The notes beneath the pieces were generated by a model. That model was not told where the DNA came from, searched no databases, and saw only the letters and a list, made by a program, of their open reading frames with translations. A DNA stretch of 64,000 bases. It comes from Prescottella equi. Its GTDB lineage: Bacteria > Actinomycetota > Actinomycetes > Mycobacteriales > Mycobacteriaceae. A program made the translations under genes and the position numbers. Within the stretch, counting starts at the first letter, position 1; each line of letters begins with the position of its first letter. Location: the NCBI RefSeq assembly GCF_002094305.1, contig NZ_LWTX01000008.1:124001-188000 (forward strand), in the 5' to 3' direction. This document shows, piece after piece, positions 1 through 10,800 of this stretch.

Positions 1-816
1 AGTGCGGCAGCCGTTTTCCAAGGCTGGGCTTTGCTCCTCACACAGGTCGTGTACACCTCACTCTTTATAGAGTTCGTGGTCATCTTGAACTTCTACTGCC
101 AGCCAACACTCGTGGCAGAGTCCAAACTCGGGCGGTTCTTCATTCGCGAGGTCCTGAAGTCGAAGTGGTTTCTCACATCCGCGGCGTGGTTAATCCTCGT
201 GTCGGCTGCGCTCGTATGGACCAAAACGTTCCCGTCGAACACCATCGGAAAGATTTCATGGCTGATGTTGGTTGCCGTCGCTCCTGTCATGGGCTATCGC
301 AGTACAAGCGAGCTTCGCCGCGTCTACCGCGGCAGCATCACCACACCGCTTTTCGCCGATGGCCTAATCCCTGCTCCAAGTCACGACGGCGAAGCCAAAC
401 CTCTCTGGCGTTCCCTTGGGCCGGACTGGGCCGCACCGCAACGCATAAGACTGCTCGCCACAGCCCGGAAGTATCACGACGCAGCGAAGTCACGTGCGAC
501 CATCTTGAATTTCACGGGAAAGACGATCTCGACGGTGTTCTCCGCCTTCGCTATTGCGGCATTGCCTAGAGCATTCGCCTCCTCCACTCCGTCAGCTCTC
601 GGAATACCGGTCGCGCTCGGGTGCGTCGCAATCTTCGGCTGGTGGCTTGACCGACGCGCCGCGGACGTCGACAAGCTCGCCGACATGTACGGAGCACAGG
701 CATACGCGCTCATCGACACTTCAAAGTTCCCAAGCAGGACGCACCGCTCAAGGCCGAATCGCCTCGATCACATACCTCGGCGCGCACGGCGGCCTCGAGT
801 CGCCGGACGGCGGTGA
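1..816 (+). CDS. Hypothetical membrane protein, 5' end cut by window
   Basis: The frame is open from the first base, and the residues before the first possible start (TTG at 31) read as one continuous hydrophobic segment, so the gene probably begins upstream of the window. Hydrophobic stretches near the N-terminus, at about residues 45-65 of the visible part, and at about 180-205 suggest four membrane segments. The last ~35 residues are basic and low-complexity. Base composition is clearly less GC-rich than the next genes, which may mean an acquired segment. No family is recognised. Confidence 0.55.
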   Translation, partial: SAAAVFQGWALLLTQVVYTSLFIEFVVILNFYCQPTLVAESKLGRFFIREVLKSKWFLTSAAWLILVSAALVWTKTFPSNTIGKISWLMLVAVAPVMGYRSTSELRRVYRGSITTPLFADGLIPAPSHDGEAKPLWRSLGPDWAAPQRIRLLATARKYHDAAKSRATILNFTGKTISTVFSAFAIAALPRAFASSTPSALGIPVALGCVAIFGWWLDRRAADVDKLADMYGAQAYALIDTSKFPSRTHRSRPNRLDHIPRRARRPRVAGRR

Positions 817-962
817 AGTACGTCCTTGCGCCTTGCTTCGAGACTGCATTGGACCATGCATGACGCGCCGTGAGGGATGGCTCCACCAGGCCTGCAGCGG
901 CGCCCGCGCCGAGCCGACGCTGTTCTGAGCGAAACACCAGCATTCTCGGGGACACTGGCCTC

Positions 963-1646
963 ATGCCGACCAATCCCGTCACGATCACCGTCACCGGCCA
1001 CGCCGAACGCTCGGTCCCGCCCAATCTCGGTGTAGTCCATCTGAACATCGAGTTCGACGCCGCCACCCGCGCGGAGGCGGCCGATGCCGCGATCTCGTCA
1101 GCCTCCGCGCTCACGCAACTCGTCGGTTCGCTCAAGAAGGATGCTGGCCGGCCGCTGCGCCGCCGGTCCCTCAATCAGATGCAGCACACCCGCTACCGCC
1201 CGTATCACCCGCAGGGCAAGAAGCTGCCCTGGAACTACCGGTCGACGGCCACCGCAGCCGTGACGTTCCGCGATCTCGACGCCGTCGCCTCGTTCCTCGA
1301 CCGGGCATCGGCGATCGAGGGCGTCAACGTCACGCACCTGGAGTGGAAACTCACCCGCACGGCCCACGCGAAAGCGCTCTCGCGCGTGCGGGATCTCGCC
1401 GTCCGCGACGCCCTCGCCAAAGCCAAGGGCTACACTCGAAGCCTGGGCTGCAAGCGGATCGAGGCCGTCGCCCTCGCCGACCCAGGCATGTTGAACGCCG
1501 GCACGCGCCCCGACGTCGGCCCACCGGTCATGCGCGCGATGGCCGCGTCGACTCCGGTGCACGACGCGGACCGCCCGACCGTCGAACTCCGTCCCGAGCC
1601 GCTGCGCATCCGGGCTGACGTGGAAGCCAGGTTCGAGGCGTCGTGA
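963..1646 (+). CDS. SIMPL (DUF541) domain protein
   Basis: A 227-residue protein beginning with the typical SIMPL opening (ITVTGHAERSVPPNLGVVHL) and carrying the later beta-rich region (AAVTFRDLDAVASFLDRAS) and a C-terminal VELRPEPLRIRADVEARFE strand. Length fits the family. The ATG at 963 was chosen because homology starts there; the open frame extends upstream to 870, but those residues look like non-coding high-GC sequence. SIMPL proteins are of poorly known function, and many are exported. This one shows no signal peptide, so a cytoplasmic location is likely. It stands alone, with 43 bases to the next convergent gene. Confidence 0.8.
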   Translation: MPTNPVTITVTGHAERSVPPNLGVVHLNIEFDAATRAEAADAAISSASALTQLVGSLKKDAGRPLRRRSLNQMQHTRYRPYHPQGKKLPWNYRSTATAAVTFRDLDAVASFLDRASAIEGVNVTHLEWKLTRTAHAKALSRVRDLAVRDALAKAKGYTRSLGCKRIEAVALADPGMLNAGTRPDVGPPVMRAMAASTPVHDADRPTVELRPEPLRIRADVEARFEAS

Positions 1647-1689
1647 CTACCGGAAGCCCCAACCTCCGCCCTGGCGCCTTGGGTATGAC

Positions 1690-2625
1690 CTAGTCGATGA
1701 CAAACTCTCTGTCCGAATTCGGGTACACACACCGCACCTTGTGTTCGGCGAGCAAGTCAACCAGGTCGTCTGCCGGACGCTCGGGCAGCAGTATCCGCAA
1801 CTCCGGCGGGACGTCGAATGCTCGCCGGTAGTCGAGCAACTGCCCGAGAGCCATGCGAACTGCCTCCCTGCCGCTGGACGCCTTGGCCTCGTACAGCACG
1901 TGCTCGGTCTGGTCGTATAGATCGACGCGCAAAGGCCGGACGGGGCCAGTATGCTGGATCCGATAGCCAGTGACCGTGTGTCCTTCTTCGCGCAGGACAC
2001 CTACATACGCGCTGACCAACTCCGCTTCTTCTTTGACAGCCTGTGCTGACGCGAATGCCGGCACCTCGTAGACGCGCGTCACATGCACTTCGAGTTCACA
2101 CGGTCCCGACTTGCGCTGAAGCCAACCGACCGGGCGGCCGCCAAGCCAGGGATTACCGGACTTACTGGACAATCTAGCGATGCGCTTCTCCCACGCAGCC
2201 GCAAGCACTCCGTCCGACGGGAATGGCACCTCTCGGCCGGACTCCCGCACCGGTAGCGCGAACTGCGTCAGCAACGACTTCATCTCCGCATAAGGAAGCC
2301 GATCATCCTTCTCGACAAGACAATCCCATTCGAGATCGACGTAGTAGGCGGTGTCTCCGGGCGCCTTCCAATGCGGCCCCGGCTCGACCCCGTCGGCTGT
2401 CAGGTACCCGCTGGCGACGATGCCGTTTTCTTTCCCTGTGCGCAGCAGGTACACCCGGTCACCTGCTCGCGGATCACCGAAACCGCGTCCAAAACTCCAC
2501 CGGGTGGGAGCCGAGAATCCCCGCTTCGTCAACGCCAGGTGCTTCGCTAGCTCTTTATGCGAGTAGCCCTCATCGCTTCCATCCCAAAGCAACAGAAACG
2601 TCCGCTGCCGGTTCGTCGTCGTCAT
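1690..2625 (-). CDS. PUA/EVE-like domain plus PD-(D/E)XK nuclease
   Basis: A 311-residue protein read as two parts. Residues 5-150 (FLLLWDGSDEG..., GDRVYLLRTGKENGIVASGYL) resemble the PUA/ASCH/EVE superfamily, small domains that read modified bases. Residues 200-300 look like a restriction-type nuclease core: D235, then E246-A-K248 on the next strand, then Q262-x3-Y266, the order seen in PD-(D/E)XK enzymes. The ATG at 2625 is preferred over an in-frame start at 2760 because the upstream residues fall inside recD. It lies 37 bases after recD on the same strand, so it is probably the last gene of the recCBD operon. A modification-sensing (type IV-like) restriction enzyme is inferred. Confidence 0.6.
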   Translation of the reverse strand: MTTTNRQRTFLLLWDGSDEGYSHKELAKHLALTKRGFSAPTRWSFGRGFGDPRAGDRVYLLRTGKENGIVASGYLTADGVEPGPHWKAPGDTAYYVDLEWDCLVEKDDRLPYAEMKSLLTQFALPVRESGREVPFPSDGVLAAAWEKRIARLSSKSGNPWLGGRPVGWLQRKSGPCELEVHVTRVYEVPAFASAQAVKEEAELVSAYVGVLREEGHTVTGYRIQHTGPVRPLRVDLYDQTEHVLYEAKASSGREAVRMALGQLLDYRRAFDVPPELRILLPERPADDLVDLLAEHKVRCVYPNSDREFVID

Positions 2626-2662
2626 CCGTCCCCCATTCTTCAAGCTCCAACGGTCAATTTCG

Positions 2663-4507
2663 TCAACCCCGCCGCAGCCCACTCGCCCGCAGGACGCGTC
2701 GCCCCACAGCGGCCCGCACGGCCGCCTCGATCCCGACGATCCGCACGTGAGTCCGCGCACGAGTGATCGCCGTGTACAGCAATTCTCGCGTCAGCAACGA
2801 CGACTCCTCCCCCGGCAGGATCACCGAGACCAAGTCGTACTGGCTGCCCTGGCTGCGGTGAATCGTCATGGCGTACACCGTCTGCACCGACGCCAGGTGG
2901 CTCAGGTGCACCAGATAGGGCTCCTCGCCGCGCGCGAAGGCGGCGACCAAGTCACCATCCGAGCCCTCGACCACAACCCCGGTGTCACCGTTGTAGATCC
3001 GCATCTCGTGGTCGTTCGCGGTCACCATCAGCGGCTGCCCGGCGTACCAGCGCTCGGGATCGAGCCGGCTGCCGGTCGTCTCCCCGATCCACGTCATCGC
3101 GTTGCGCGCCCACCACGACGCCCCGAACGGGCCCTCCCGGTGCGCACACAGCAGCCGATGCTTCTCCGACGCCCGTACTGCGCCCGCCGCGTCCCCGGCG
3201 AGCGCGGCCGCCGTCACTTCCGCCGACGTCGACACCACATCGGCGCGCAGCCCCGCCAGGTCCTCGGGGTCGACGAACGACACGTCCGCCGCCCCGCTGC
3301 GCAGGATCTCGAGCGTGCGGTCCTCGTCACCGTCCCGCACTGCCACCGCCAGCTGCGCGATCGCGCCACCGAACCGGCGTCCGCGGCTCAGCCGAATCAC
3401 CCCGCCCCGCAGCCGGTCCCGCTCCAACGCGCTCAGCGCCGCCTCGGCCGGATCGTCCGACGCCGAGAGGTCCGCACCCACCACCCGTGCCAGCACCGGG
3501 TTCTCCACCCCGGTCACCGGCCGGGCGACGAGGTCGGCGAGCACCGCGCCGGCATCCACCGACGTCAACTGGTCGGGGTCGCCCACCAGCACCAGCCGCG
3601 ACTCCGGGCGCACCGCCTCGAGCAGCCGGCACATCATCGTCAGCGACACCATCGACGTCTCGTCCACCACGATCACGTCGTACGGCAGATGGTTGGTCTC
3701 GTTGAACCGGAACCGGCTGGTCCCCCGCTGCCAGCCGAGCATCCGGTGCAGCGTCATCGCCGGCAATTCCGACCGCAGACCGACGAGCCCGGCCTGCTCG
3801 CGCACCGATTCCTGCAGCCGCGCCGCCGCCTTGCCGGTGGGCGCCGCCAGCCCGATGCGTAGCCCCGACTGCTGCCGCTCGAGCAGCGCCAGCACCCGCG
3901 CCACCGTGTGCGTCTTGCCGGTACCCGGGCCGCCCGCGATCACCGACGTCCAGTGTGTGGCCGCGACAGCCGCCGCGATGCGCTGCCGGTCCGGGGCGTC
4001 CGACGGCCGCGACGGGTCGGCGAAGTCGCGGAACAACTCGTCCAGCCCGGCCCGAAGCAGGTCCTCGTCGACGACGGGATGCCCGTGCGCCCGCTCGTCC
4101 AGGATCCGGCGCACGGTCTGTTCCTGCCGGTAGTACCGGTCCAGGTAGAGCAGCCCGTCCACCAGCCGCAGCGGCCGTAGCGGTCCGGCCTCGCCACCGA
4201 CCACCAGAGGGCTCGACGCCAGCCCCTCGGCCACGACGGCGTCGTCCGGCCACGGCAACGCCGCCGGATCGACCTGGAACTCCTCGTCGACCGTCACCTC
4301 GCGAATCCGGCTCAGGTCCAGGCACACCGAGCCCGATCGCACCGCCCGCACCGCGAGCGCCGTCGCGAGGTGCACGGGCTCGCGGGTTTCCCCGCCGAGC
4401 ATCGCGAGCCGCAGCGCGACGTGCACGTCGGCGGCCTCGAGCACCCCGGCCTCGTTGAACTCGCGCAGCATCCCCTTGCCGCGCTGCGCGACGCGTGCCT
4501 CGATCAT
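2663..4507 (-). CDS. recD: Exodeoxyribonuclease V subunit alpha (RecD)
   Basis: 614 residues, the usual RecD length. The N-terminal RecB-interacting region is followed by a Walker A motif (GPGTGKT, residues 193-199), a Walker B/DEAD-like DETSM, and the C-terminal helicase motif AMTIHRSQGSQYD. RecD is the 5'-3' helicase of the RecBCD double-strand-break repair complex in the cytoplasm. The ATG at 4507 overlaps the recB stop by four bases (ATGA), so translation is coupled. The open frame upstream to 4684 lies inside recB and is rejected as coding. Confidence 0.95.
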   Translation of the reverse strand: MIEARVAQRGKGMLREFNEAGVLEAADVHVALRLAMLGGETREPVHLATALAVRAVRSGSVCLDLSRIREVTVDEEFQVDPAALPWPDDAVVAEGLASSPLVVGGEAGPLRPLRLVDGLLYLDRYYRQEQTVRRILDERAHGHPVVDEDLLRAGLDELFRDFADPSRPSDAPDRQRIAAAVAATHWTSVIAGGPGTGKTHTVARVLALLERQQSGLRIGLAAPTGKAAARLQESVREQAGLVGLRSELPAMTLHRMLGWQRGTSRFRFNETNHLPYDVIVVDETSMVSLTMMCRLLEAVRPESRLVLVGDPDQLTSVDAGAVLADLVARPVTGVENPVLARVVGADLSASDDPAEAALSALERDRLRGGVIRLSRGRRFGGAIAQLAVAVRDGDEDRTLEILRSGAADVSFVDPEDLAGLRADVVSTSAEVTAAALAGDAAGAVRASEKHRLLCAHREGPFGASWWARNAMTWIGETTGSRLDPERWYAGQPLMVTANDHEMRIYNGDTGVVVEGSDGDLVAAFARGEEPYLVHLSHLASVQTVYAMTIHRSQGSQYDLVSVILPGEESSLLTRELLYTAITRARTHVRIVGIEAAVRAAVGRRVLRASGLRRG

Positions 4508-7500
4508 GCGTTCTCCTCGGCACTCGCCGCCAGCAGATCCGACAGCTCCACCACCAGCGCGGCGGGCGGATCCCAGTCGAACACCCCGACCCCGTCCGGG
4601 GTGTCGGGGCCGACCATGCCGCGCACGAACAGGTACTGCACCCCACCCAGGTGCGTCGCCGGGTCGTAGCCGGGCAGCCGCCACCGCAGATACCGGTGCA
4701 GCGCAACGGCATACAGCAGCGCCTGCAGCGGGTAGTGCGAGCGCATCATCTCCCCGGCCATCGCCTCGCGGGTGAAGTCGGCGGTGGTGACCTCGCCGGG
4801 CGCGATGCGGTTGGTCTTGTAGTCGACGATCACGAACCGGGGACCCTCGCGCCGCAGCACGGCGTCGATGCTGCCGGTGAGGTAGCCGCGCAGCGGCGTC
4901 GGCTCCAGGGTGGCGAGCCGGTCCGCGTACGGCGCGAGGACGTCGTCGGACGGCAGATGCATCCGCAGCAGGTCCACGATCCGGTGCAGCGTCACCGTGA
5001 GCACCGCCGGGTCGTCACCGCCGGCGAGCGGCAGCTCGAAGTCCAACTCCGGCAGCCGGTCCCGCGGGGTGATGTCGGCGAGGGTGCCACCGCCCGCGAG
5101 CGGGGTCCGCAGCACCGGCAGCAGCGCGTCGGCCAGCGCCACCGGATCGACCTGCGACATCCGCGCGGCCACGGCCTCGCGGCAGTGCCGCACCAGCTCG
5201 GCCTCGAGGTCCGCGGCGGCGGTGTCGACGTGCTCGAGGATCTCGTGCACCAAGGTGCCGAACACCGCGCCGTAGGGCATGTCGTTCATGGTCGACGGGA
5301 TGCCCAGGGTGGGCGCGGCCGCGATGAGCGCAGGCTCCTCCGGCTCGTCCTCGATCTCCGGTTCCTCGGCCTCGCTGGTGACACCGGGATGCTCGTGCGC
5401 CGACGCGGTGAGCGCCGTGTACGACGTGCGCCGCCACCCGGCGTCGAGCTCGCGCCGGAAGACGGCGGCCGCCAGCTCGCCCGTCTCCTCCTGCGGCGGT
5501 GTCCACGACGGCTGCGGGATCGGGTCGGCGCCCACGGCCTGCACCTCCACGGTCACCGGCGCGGCCTCGGCCCAGCGGGTGAGCTGCTCGGCGACCATCG
5601 GGTCCTCGGGCACGCCCACCTTCTGCGGGACGTCCGACTCCCCCGGTTCGCGCCCGAACAGCATCCGGTGCAGCGGCGCCTCGTTGGTGGAGTACGCCGG
5701 CGCCCACCACAGCACCAGCTGGCACTGGGCGCGGGTGAGCGCGACGTACAGCAGCCGCAGATCCTCGCCCGCGGCCTCGGCGTCGCGCTGCCGGCGGCGT
5801 TCGCCGTAGCCGGGGCTGCCCTCGCCGCCGATGTCGAGGATGCGGCGACCGTGCTCGTCGTGCAGCAGCAACCGGTTGGGGTCGGCGTAGCGGCCGGTGC
5901 TCCACCCGAACGGCACGTACACGATCGGGTACTCGAGGCCCTTGCTGGCGTGCACGGTCGCGATCTGCACCGCGGCCGCGTCGCTGTCGAGGCGCCGGCT
6001 GCGATCGCCGCCACCGGATTTCGGGTCCTTGATGCGGTCGGTCAGCCAGCCGGTGAGCGCAGTCAGACCCAGAGACTCGTCGACCGCAACCGCGCCGAGC
6101 AGCTGCCCGATGTGCCGCAGGTCGGTGAGCGTGCGCTCGCCGGCGGCCACGGTCAGCAGCCGCGCCTCGAGGCCGGACTCGGCGGCGAGCCGCTCGAACA
6201 GCGCCGCGAAGCCGGACTGCGCGAACACCGTCGCCAGCTCCCGCAGCTGCCCGCCGACCCGGGCTACCACCTCGTCGCTGCGGGCATCGACGTCGGCAGC
6301 GGTCCAGCCGATGAGCGGGGTGAGCGCCGCGAGCCGGACCCGGTCGGGGCGGTGCGGCTGTTCGAGCGCCTGCAGCACCTGCAGCCAGTGCGTGGCGGCG
6401 GGCGTCTCGAAGACGCTGGTGCCGCCGGCCAGCACGGACGGCACTCCGACGCGGTCCAGGGCCTCCCGCACCAGCGCGATCTGGGCGTTGGTGCCGGCGA
6501 GGATCGCGACATCCCCGGGCTCGACGGGCCGCGTGACGCCGTTCAGTTCCAGAGTGGCGCCGCTGCCGAGCAGTTCGACGATGTCCGCGGCCACGTCCGC
6601 CGCGACCCGCGAACGCAGCGCCCCGACGGCCGGGTAGCCGGAGTTGTTGAGCCGTCCGGCGCCCGCCCGGCATAGGTAGCGCAGCCGCAGCGGCGCCGCT
6701 CCCTGCAGCCGCGACCCCGGCTTGGCCGCCGACACCGGGTGCACGACGATGTCGCGGTGACCCAGGGCGGCGCCGCCGTGCAGATGCCCCAGGGCGGCAA
6801 CGAGATCGGCGTCGCTGCGCCAGTTGGTGGTGAGCTCCTGGTGGCTGTGCGCGGACCCGACGGCGTCGAGGTAGCTGAGCACCTCGGCGCCGCGGAACGC
6901 GTAGATGGCCTGCTTGGGGTCGCCGACCAGCACCAGTGTGGAGTGCCCGTGGAACGCGGCGCGCAGGATCCCCCACTGCTGCGGGTCGGTGTCCTGGAAC
7001 TCGTCCACCAGCACCACCCGGTAGCGGTCCCGCACCCGCCGGCACGCCGCCTGTCCGTGTTCGGGATCGGTGAGCACGCCGTGCAGCAGCGCGGGCAGGT
7101 CGTCGAAGTCGCGGATGCCGGCGAGCCGCTTGCGGCGCTGGGTCTCCTGCCGGACGGCGGTGGCGAACGCGACGGCGTCCCCGGCGCGGGTGCCCTCGGC
7201 GTCCTCGGGGGCGAGCACCGACTGCGGGTCGAAGATCGCGGCCCGGGCGGCGGCGCGCGCATCGGCGGGCCGCAGGGTGCGGGAGTCGGCGCGGGCGAAG
7301 CGGTGCAGGAACAGGTCGGCGATCACTTCGGCGACCAGGTCCTCGGCCTCCTCGACCAGCACCGCGTCCGGGTCGCGCTCGCCGGCGATGCCGAGGCCGT
7401 CGAGCATGCGCTGACAGAAGCTGTGGGTGGTAACGATGGTGCCGGCGTCGAAGTCCGACAGCGCCTGCATCAACCGTCGGCGCCGCAGCGCGATCTCGGT

Positions 7501-7830
7501 GTCGTCGGTGTCGGCGAGGTGTGCCACCAGGGGGTCGTCGCTGGCGCGGGCGGCGGCCGGGTCTGCCAATCCGGCTGCGGCGGAGGCGAACCGCTCGCGG
7601 GTGCGTTCGCGCAGCTCCTTGGTGGCGGCGCGACTGAACGTGACCAGCAGCAGCTGCGAGACGTCGATGTCCTCCTCGGCGACGAACCGGGCGGCGAGCC
7701 CGACGATCGCGTACGTCTTGCCGGTGCCGGCGCTGGCCTCGAGCACGGTAGTGCCCTGCGGCAGCGGCGCGAACAGGTCGAAGGCGGTGTCGCTCATGGT
7801 CACGGTGTCCAGGCCTACTGTGTCCGTCAC
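4504..7830 (-). CDS. recB: Exodeoxyribonuclease V subunit beta (RecB)
   Basis: A UvrD-type 3'-5' helicase and nuclease of 1108 residues from the GTG at 7830. Visible motifs are Walker A ASAGTGKT (32-39), the Walker B region VLVDEFQDTDPQQW, the motif V/VI region TVHASKGLEYPIVYVPF, and the C-terminal nuclease motif FVIVDYKTNRI about 105 residues from the end. The GTG start overlaps the recC stop (GTGA); an ATG twelve codons in (7797) is the alternative. The nuclease Asp and Lys are present, so the complex should be a true helicase-nuclease. It sits between recC and recD in one operon. Confidence 0.95.
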   Translation of the reverse strand: MTDTVGLDTVTMSDTAFDLFAPLPQGTTVLEASAGTGKTYAIVGLAARFVAEEDIDVSQLLLVTFSRAATKELRERTRERFASAAAGLADPAAARASDDPLVAHLADTDDTEIALRRRRLMQALSDFDAGTIVTTHSFCQRMLDGLGIAGERDPDAVLVEEAEDLVAEVIADLFLHRFARADSRTLRPADARAAARAAIFDPQSVLAPEDAEGTRAGDAVAFATAVRQETQRRKRLAGIRDFDDLPALLHGVLTDPEHGQAACRRVRDRYRVVLVDEFQDTDPQQWGILRAAFHGHSTLVLVGDPKQAIYAFRGAEVLSYLDAVGSAHSHQELTTNWRSDADLVAALGHLHGGAALGHRDIVVHPVSAAKPGSRLQGAAPLRLRYLCRAGAGRLNNSGYPAVGALRSRVAADVAADIVELLGSGATLELNGVTRPVEPGDVAILAGTNAQIALVREALDRVGVPSVLAGGTSVFETPAATHWLQVLQALEQPHRPDRVRLAALTPLIGWTAADVDARSDEVVARVGGQLRELATVFAQSGFAALFERLAAESGLEARLLTVAAGERTLTDLRHIGQLLGAVAVDESLGLTALTGWLTDRIKDPKSGGGDRSRRLDSDAAAVQIATVHASKGLEYPIVYVPFGWSTGRYADPNRLLLHDEHGRRILDIGGEGSPGYGERRRQRDAEAAGEDLRLLYVALTRAQCQLVLWWAPAYSTNEAPLHRMLFGREPGESDVPQKVGVPEDPMVAEQLTRWAEAAPVTVEVQAVGADPIPQPSWTPPQEETGELAAAVFRRELDAGWRRTSYTALTASAHEHPGVTSEAEEPEIEDEPEEPALIAAAPTLGIPSTMNDMPYGAVFGTLVHEILEHVDTAAADLEAELVRHCREAVAARMSQVDPVALADALLPVLRTPLAGGGTLADITPRDRLPELDFELPLAGGDDPAVLTVTLHRIVDLLRMHLPSDDVLAPYADRLATLEPTPLRGYLTGSIDAVLRREGPRFVIVDYKTNRIAPGEVTTADFTREAMAGEMMRSHYPLQALLYAVALHRYLRWRLPGYDPATHLGGVQYLFVRGMVGPDTPDGVGVFDWDPPAALVVELSDLLAASAEENA

Positions 7831-10800
7831 GGTTCCCCCAGGGTCTCGGCCGGGAGCAGCGACCCCCACAGCACGGCGGCCTCGGTACCGAAGCAGCTCG
7901 ATTCGTACGCCCCGGGCGGTGCGGGCTTCTTGGTGAGCACGGACAGCTCCGCGTCGGGCCCGTGCACGTACCGGACGTGCCGGTCCTTGCCGTCACCGAA
8001 GTCGCCGGTCCACGCGCGCTCGGCAGCCACCAGCGCCAGTTCGATCGACCGGCCCCGGAACCGCTGGTCCGCGTACGCCGCCGACGACGCCGTCGTCATC
8101 GGCAGCGGCTCCACCAGCCCGCGGTCCCGCATCTCGACCAGGCGGGTGAGGATCTCGGCCGCGTTCTCCGGTGCCACGAGCGTCGACCGCATCACCGGGG
8201 TGCGCCCGCTGCCGCGGCCGGTGGTGACCGCCGTGAGGTTCCCGGACCGTCCGGTCGCGGTGACCGCGAGCAAGCGCACCCACGCCCCGATCCGGTGCTT
8301 GGGCGCCAACCGGGAGAACGTGGTGCGCGCGATGACCTCCCCGTGCACGCCGTCGACGGTGCCGACCAGGCGTCGTCCCCCGAGGTCCACATCGATGTCG
8401 ACCGCCTCGGACGGTCCGGCGTGCACCGGCGCGGACGCGCGGGCCAGCGAATCCACCGTCCACTCGATGTCCGAGAGCGCGGCGTCACCCAGCCGCGCGG
8501 GCGGCAGCGTGCCGCGCCGCCACTCCGCTGCCCGGAACGCCGCCGGATCGGCGCCCGCGAGCCGGGCACCGAGCATCCGCTCCCCGATCCCCCACCGCGC
8601 CAACGGGTCGAGCTCCAGATCGAGGGTGTCGGCGACGTCCTCGTCAAGGTCGGGCACCCGGAAACCCAGCCGCTGCCGCAGGAAACCCTGGATCGGGTTC
8701 TCCAGGAACGAGATCAGCTCGGCGAGATCGACGTCGCCGGGCTCGATCGGCGGCAGCGGTTCCGGCAGGAACGCGGGCGCCGGCACCGACGGCTGCTGCG
8801 CCGCGCGGGCACCGCCCAGCGCGGCGTGGTCAAAGCTACGCGGACCCACCGGATCGAAGTTGCGGGGATCGAAGGGCTGCAACGGATGCCGCTGCACCAC
8901 GTCCGCGCCCGCCATCGCCGCGAGCACGTCACGCAGCTCCGCGAGCGGCACCGCAGGTGGGCGGGGTGTGCCGTTGACCGGGTCGGCGCCGGTGTAGAAC
9001 AGCAGCAGCCGCTCGCTCGCCGACATGATCGCGTCGAGCAACAGTTGTCGGTCCTCGCTACGCGGATCCCGTTCCCCCAGTAGCGGATCGCGGGCCAGCA
9101 CGTCGTCGCCGTCGATACCGGTGCCGCGCGGGAAGACGTCGTCGTCGAGCCCGAGAAGCACCACCACCCGGTGCGGCACCGAACGCATCGGCACCATCGT
9201 GCACACCGTCAGCTCGCCGGTGCGGAAGTTGGCGCGGGTAGGCCGGCCGGCGAGGCGCGAGCGCAGCATCGCCCGCACGTCCGCGAGTCGCAGCAGCGTG
9301 TCGCCGCCGTGCTCGACGGCCGCGGCCAGCTCGCGCCGCGCCTGCCCCAACTGCCACGCGTCGGACTCGGCGACGTCGACCAGCAGATCCAGCGCCCGGG
9401 CCAGCGCCGCCAACCACTGCTCCGCAGACTGCGGTCCGGTGAGGCCGCGCAGCGACACGTCGAGCCGGTCGACGTACTCGGCGAGGCGCCCGGTGAGGTC
9501 GATGTCGTTGCTCTCGACGTCGTCGAGCGGCAGTGCGAGCGAGAGCCATTCGCCGTCCGCGTCGTCGGCTGCGGCGCCGAGCAGGATGCGGTCGAGCGCG
9601 GCCTTGAGGGTGTTCTGTTCGAAGTCGCCGAGCCCGAACGCGCCCCGTTCACGACGGCCGATCCCCCACCGCGCGCCCGCGGCCACCGTCCACTCCCGCA
9701 TGCGTTCGAGGTTGTCGTCGTCGAAGCGGAAGCGGCGCCGCACCGGCGCGGTCGCGGCCAGATCGAGGACCTGGCTGACGGTGACCCGGGAGTCCGCGAG
9801 GTCGAGCAGCGCCGCGACCACTCCCAATACCGGATTGGTCTGGTGCAGCGCACGATCCGCGAGCCGCACCCGCAGCCGATGGCCGGGATGGGTGAGCGGC
9901 CCCTGGACGCCCTGCCCGAACGCGGCCCGGACCAGCGGCGCGTACGTCTCGACGTCCGGGCACATGACGACGACGTCGCGCGGCTCGAGCGTCGGATCGT
10001 TCTGGAACAGGTGCAGCAGCCGCTCCCGCAAGGCTTCCACCTGCCGGGCCGGGCCGTGGCAGGAGTGGATCTCGACGGTGTCGTCCACCGGCCACGACGA
10101 CGGCTGCCGGTCCGCGGCGATGTCGGACTGCAGCTGCCCGAGCAGCGTCGCCGGGCGCGACGGCCCCGGATGGTGGACGTCGACCATCCCGATGGCGCCG
10201 AGCCGCGACTGCAACTCGCGCACGTCGCGGGCGAGGCTGGCGAGCAGCGGGTGCGCGACGTCGAGCGCGCGCACGTCGTCGGCGCGGCGACGCGGCGGTT
10301 CACTGTCGGCAAGCTCCCCCCACATCTCGATACTCGGATGCGGAATCCATACGTGCACATCGCGGTTGGCACCGAGTGCGGACAGCACCGCGATCTGGTC
10401 GGCGCCCAGCCGGGTGGGCCCGAACAGCGACAGCCGTTCGGGCAGCTCGAGCAACCCCGGCTCGTCGCGCAGCCGCGCGCATGCGGCGTCGAGGCGCTCG
10501 GCGGGGCTGGGGCTGCCGATCCGGTCGCGCAGCCTTCGCCACAGCTGGGCCTGCCAGCACAGATCGGCGTCGAGCGGCGATGTGCCGTCGGTGTCGCGGC
10601 CGGCCGCCCAGTCGACGAGCATCGCCGGGCGCTGCGAGCCGTAGGCGCGGAACAGTTCCGCCAGGTGCGCGGTGGTGCCGTAGCGGCGGCCGGCGCGGTG
10701 GTCGTCGGCGCCGTGACCGAGATGGCGGGCGAGGACGGTGCACCACGGCTCGGCCAGGCAGTCGTCGATCACCTGCAGCAGCGTCCACAGCATCCGCGAC

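Noticed and set aside
4495-6675. 726-codon open frame on the + strand opposite recB (and similar long frames at 9171-11774, 2747-3862 and 37642-40473)
   Set aside because: They are complementary to clear genes, rich in Arg/Gly/His/Pro, and show no recognisable fold; long antisense frames are expected at this GC.
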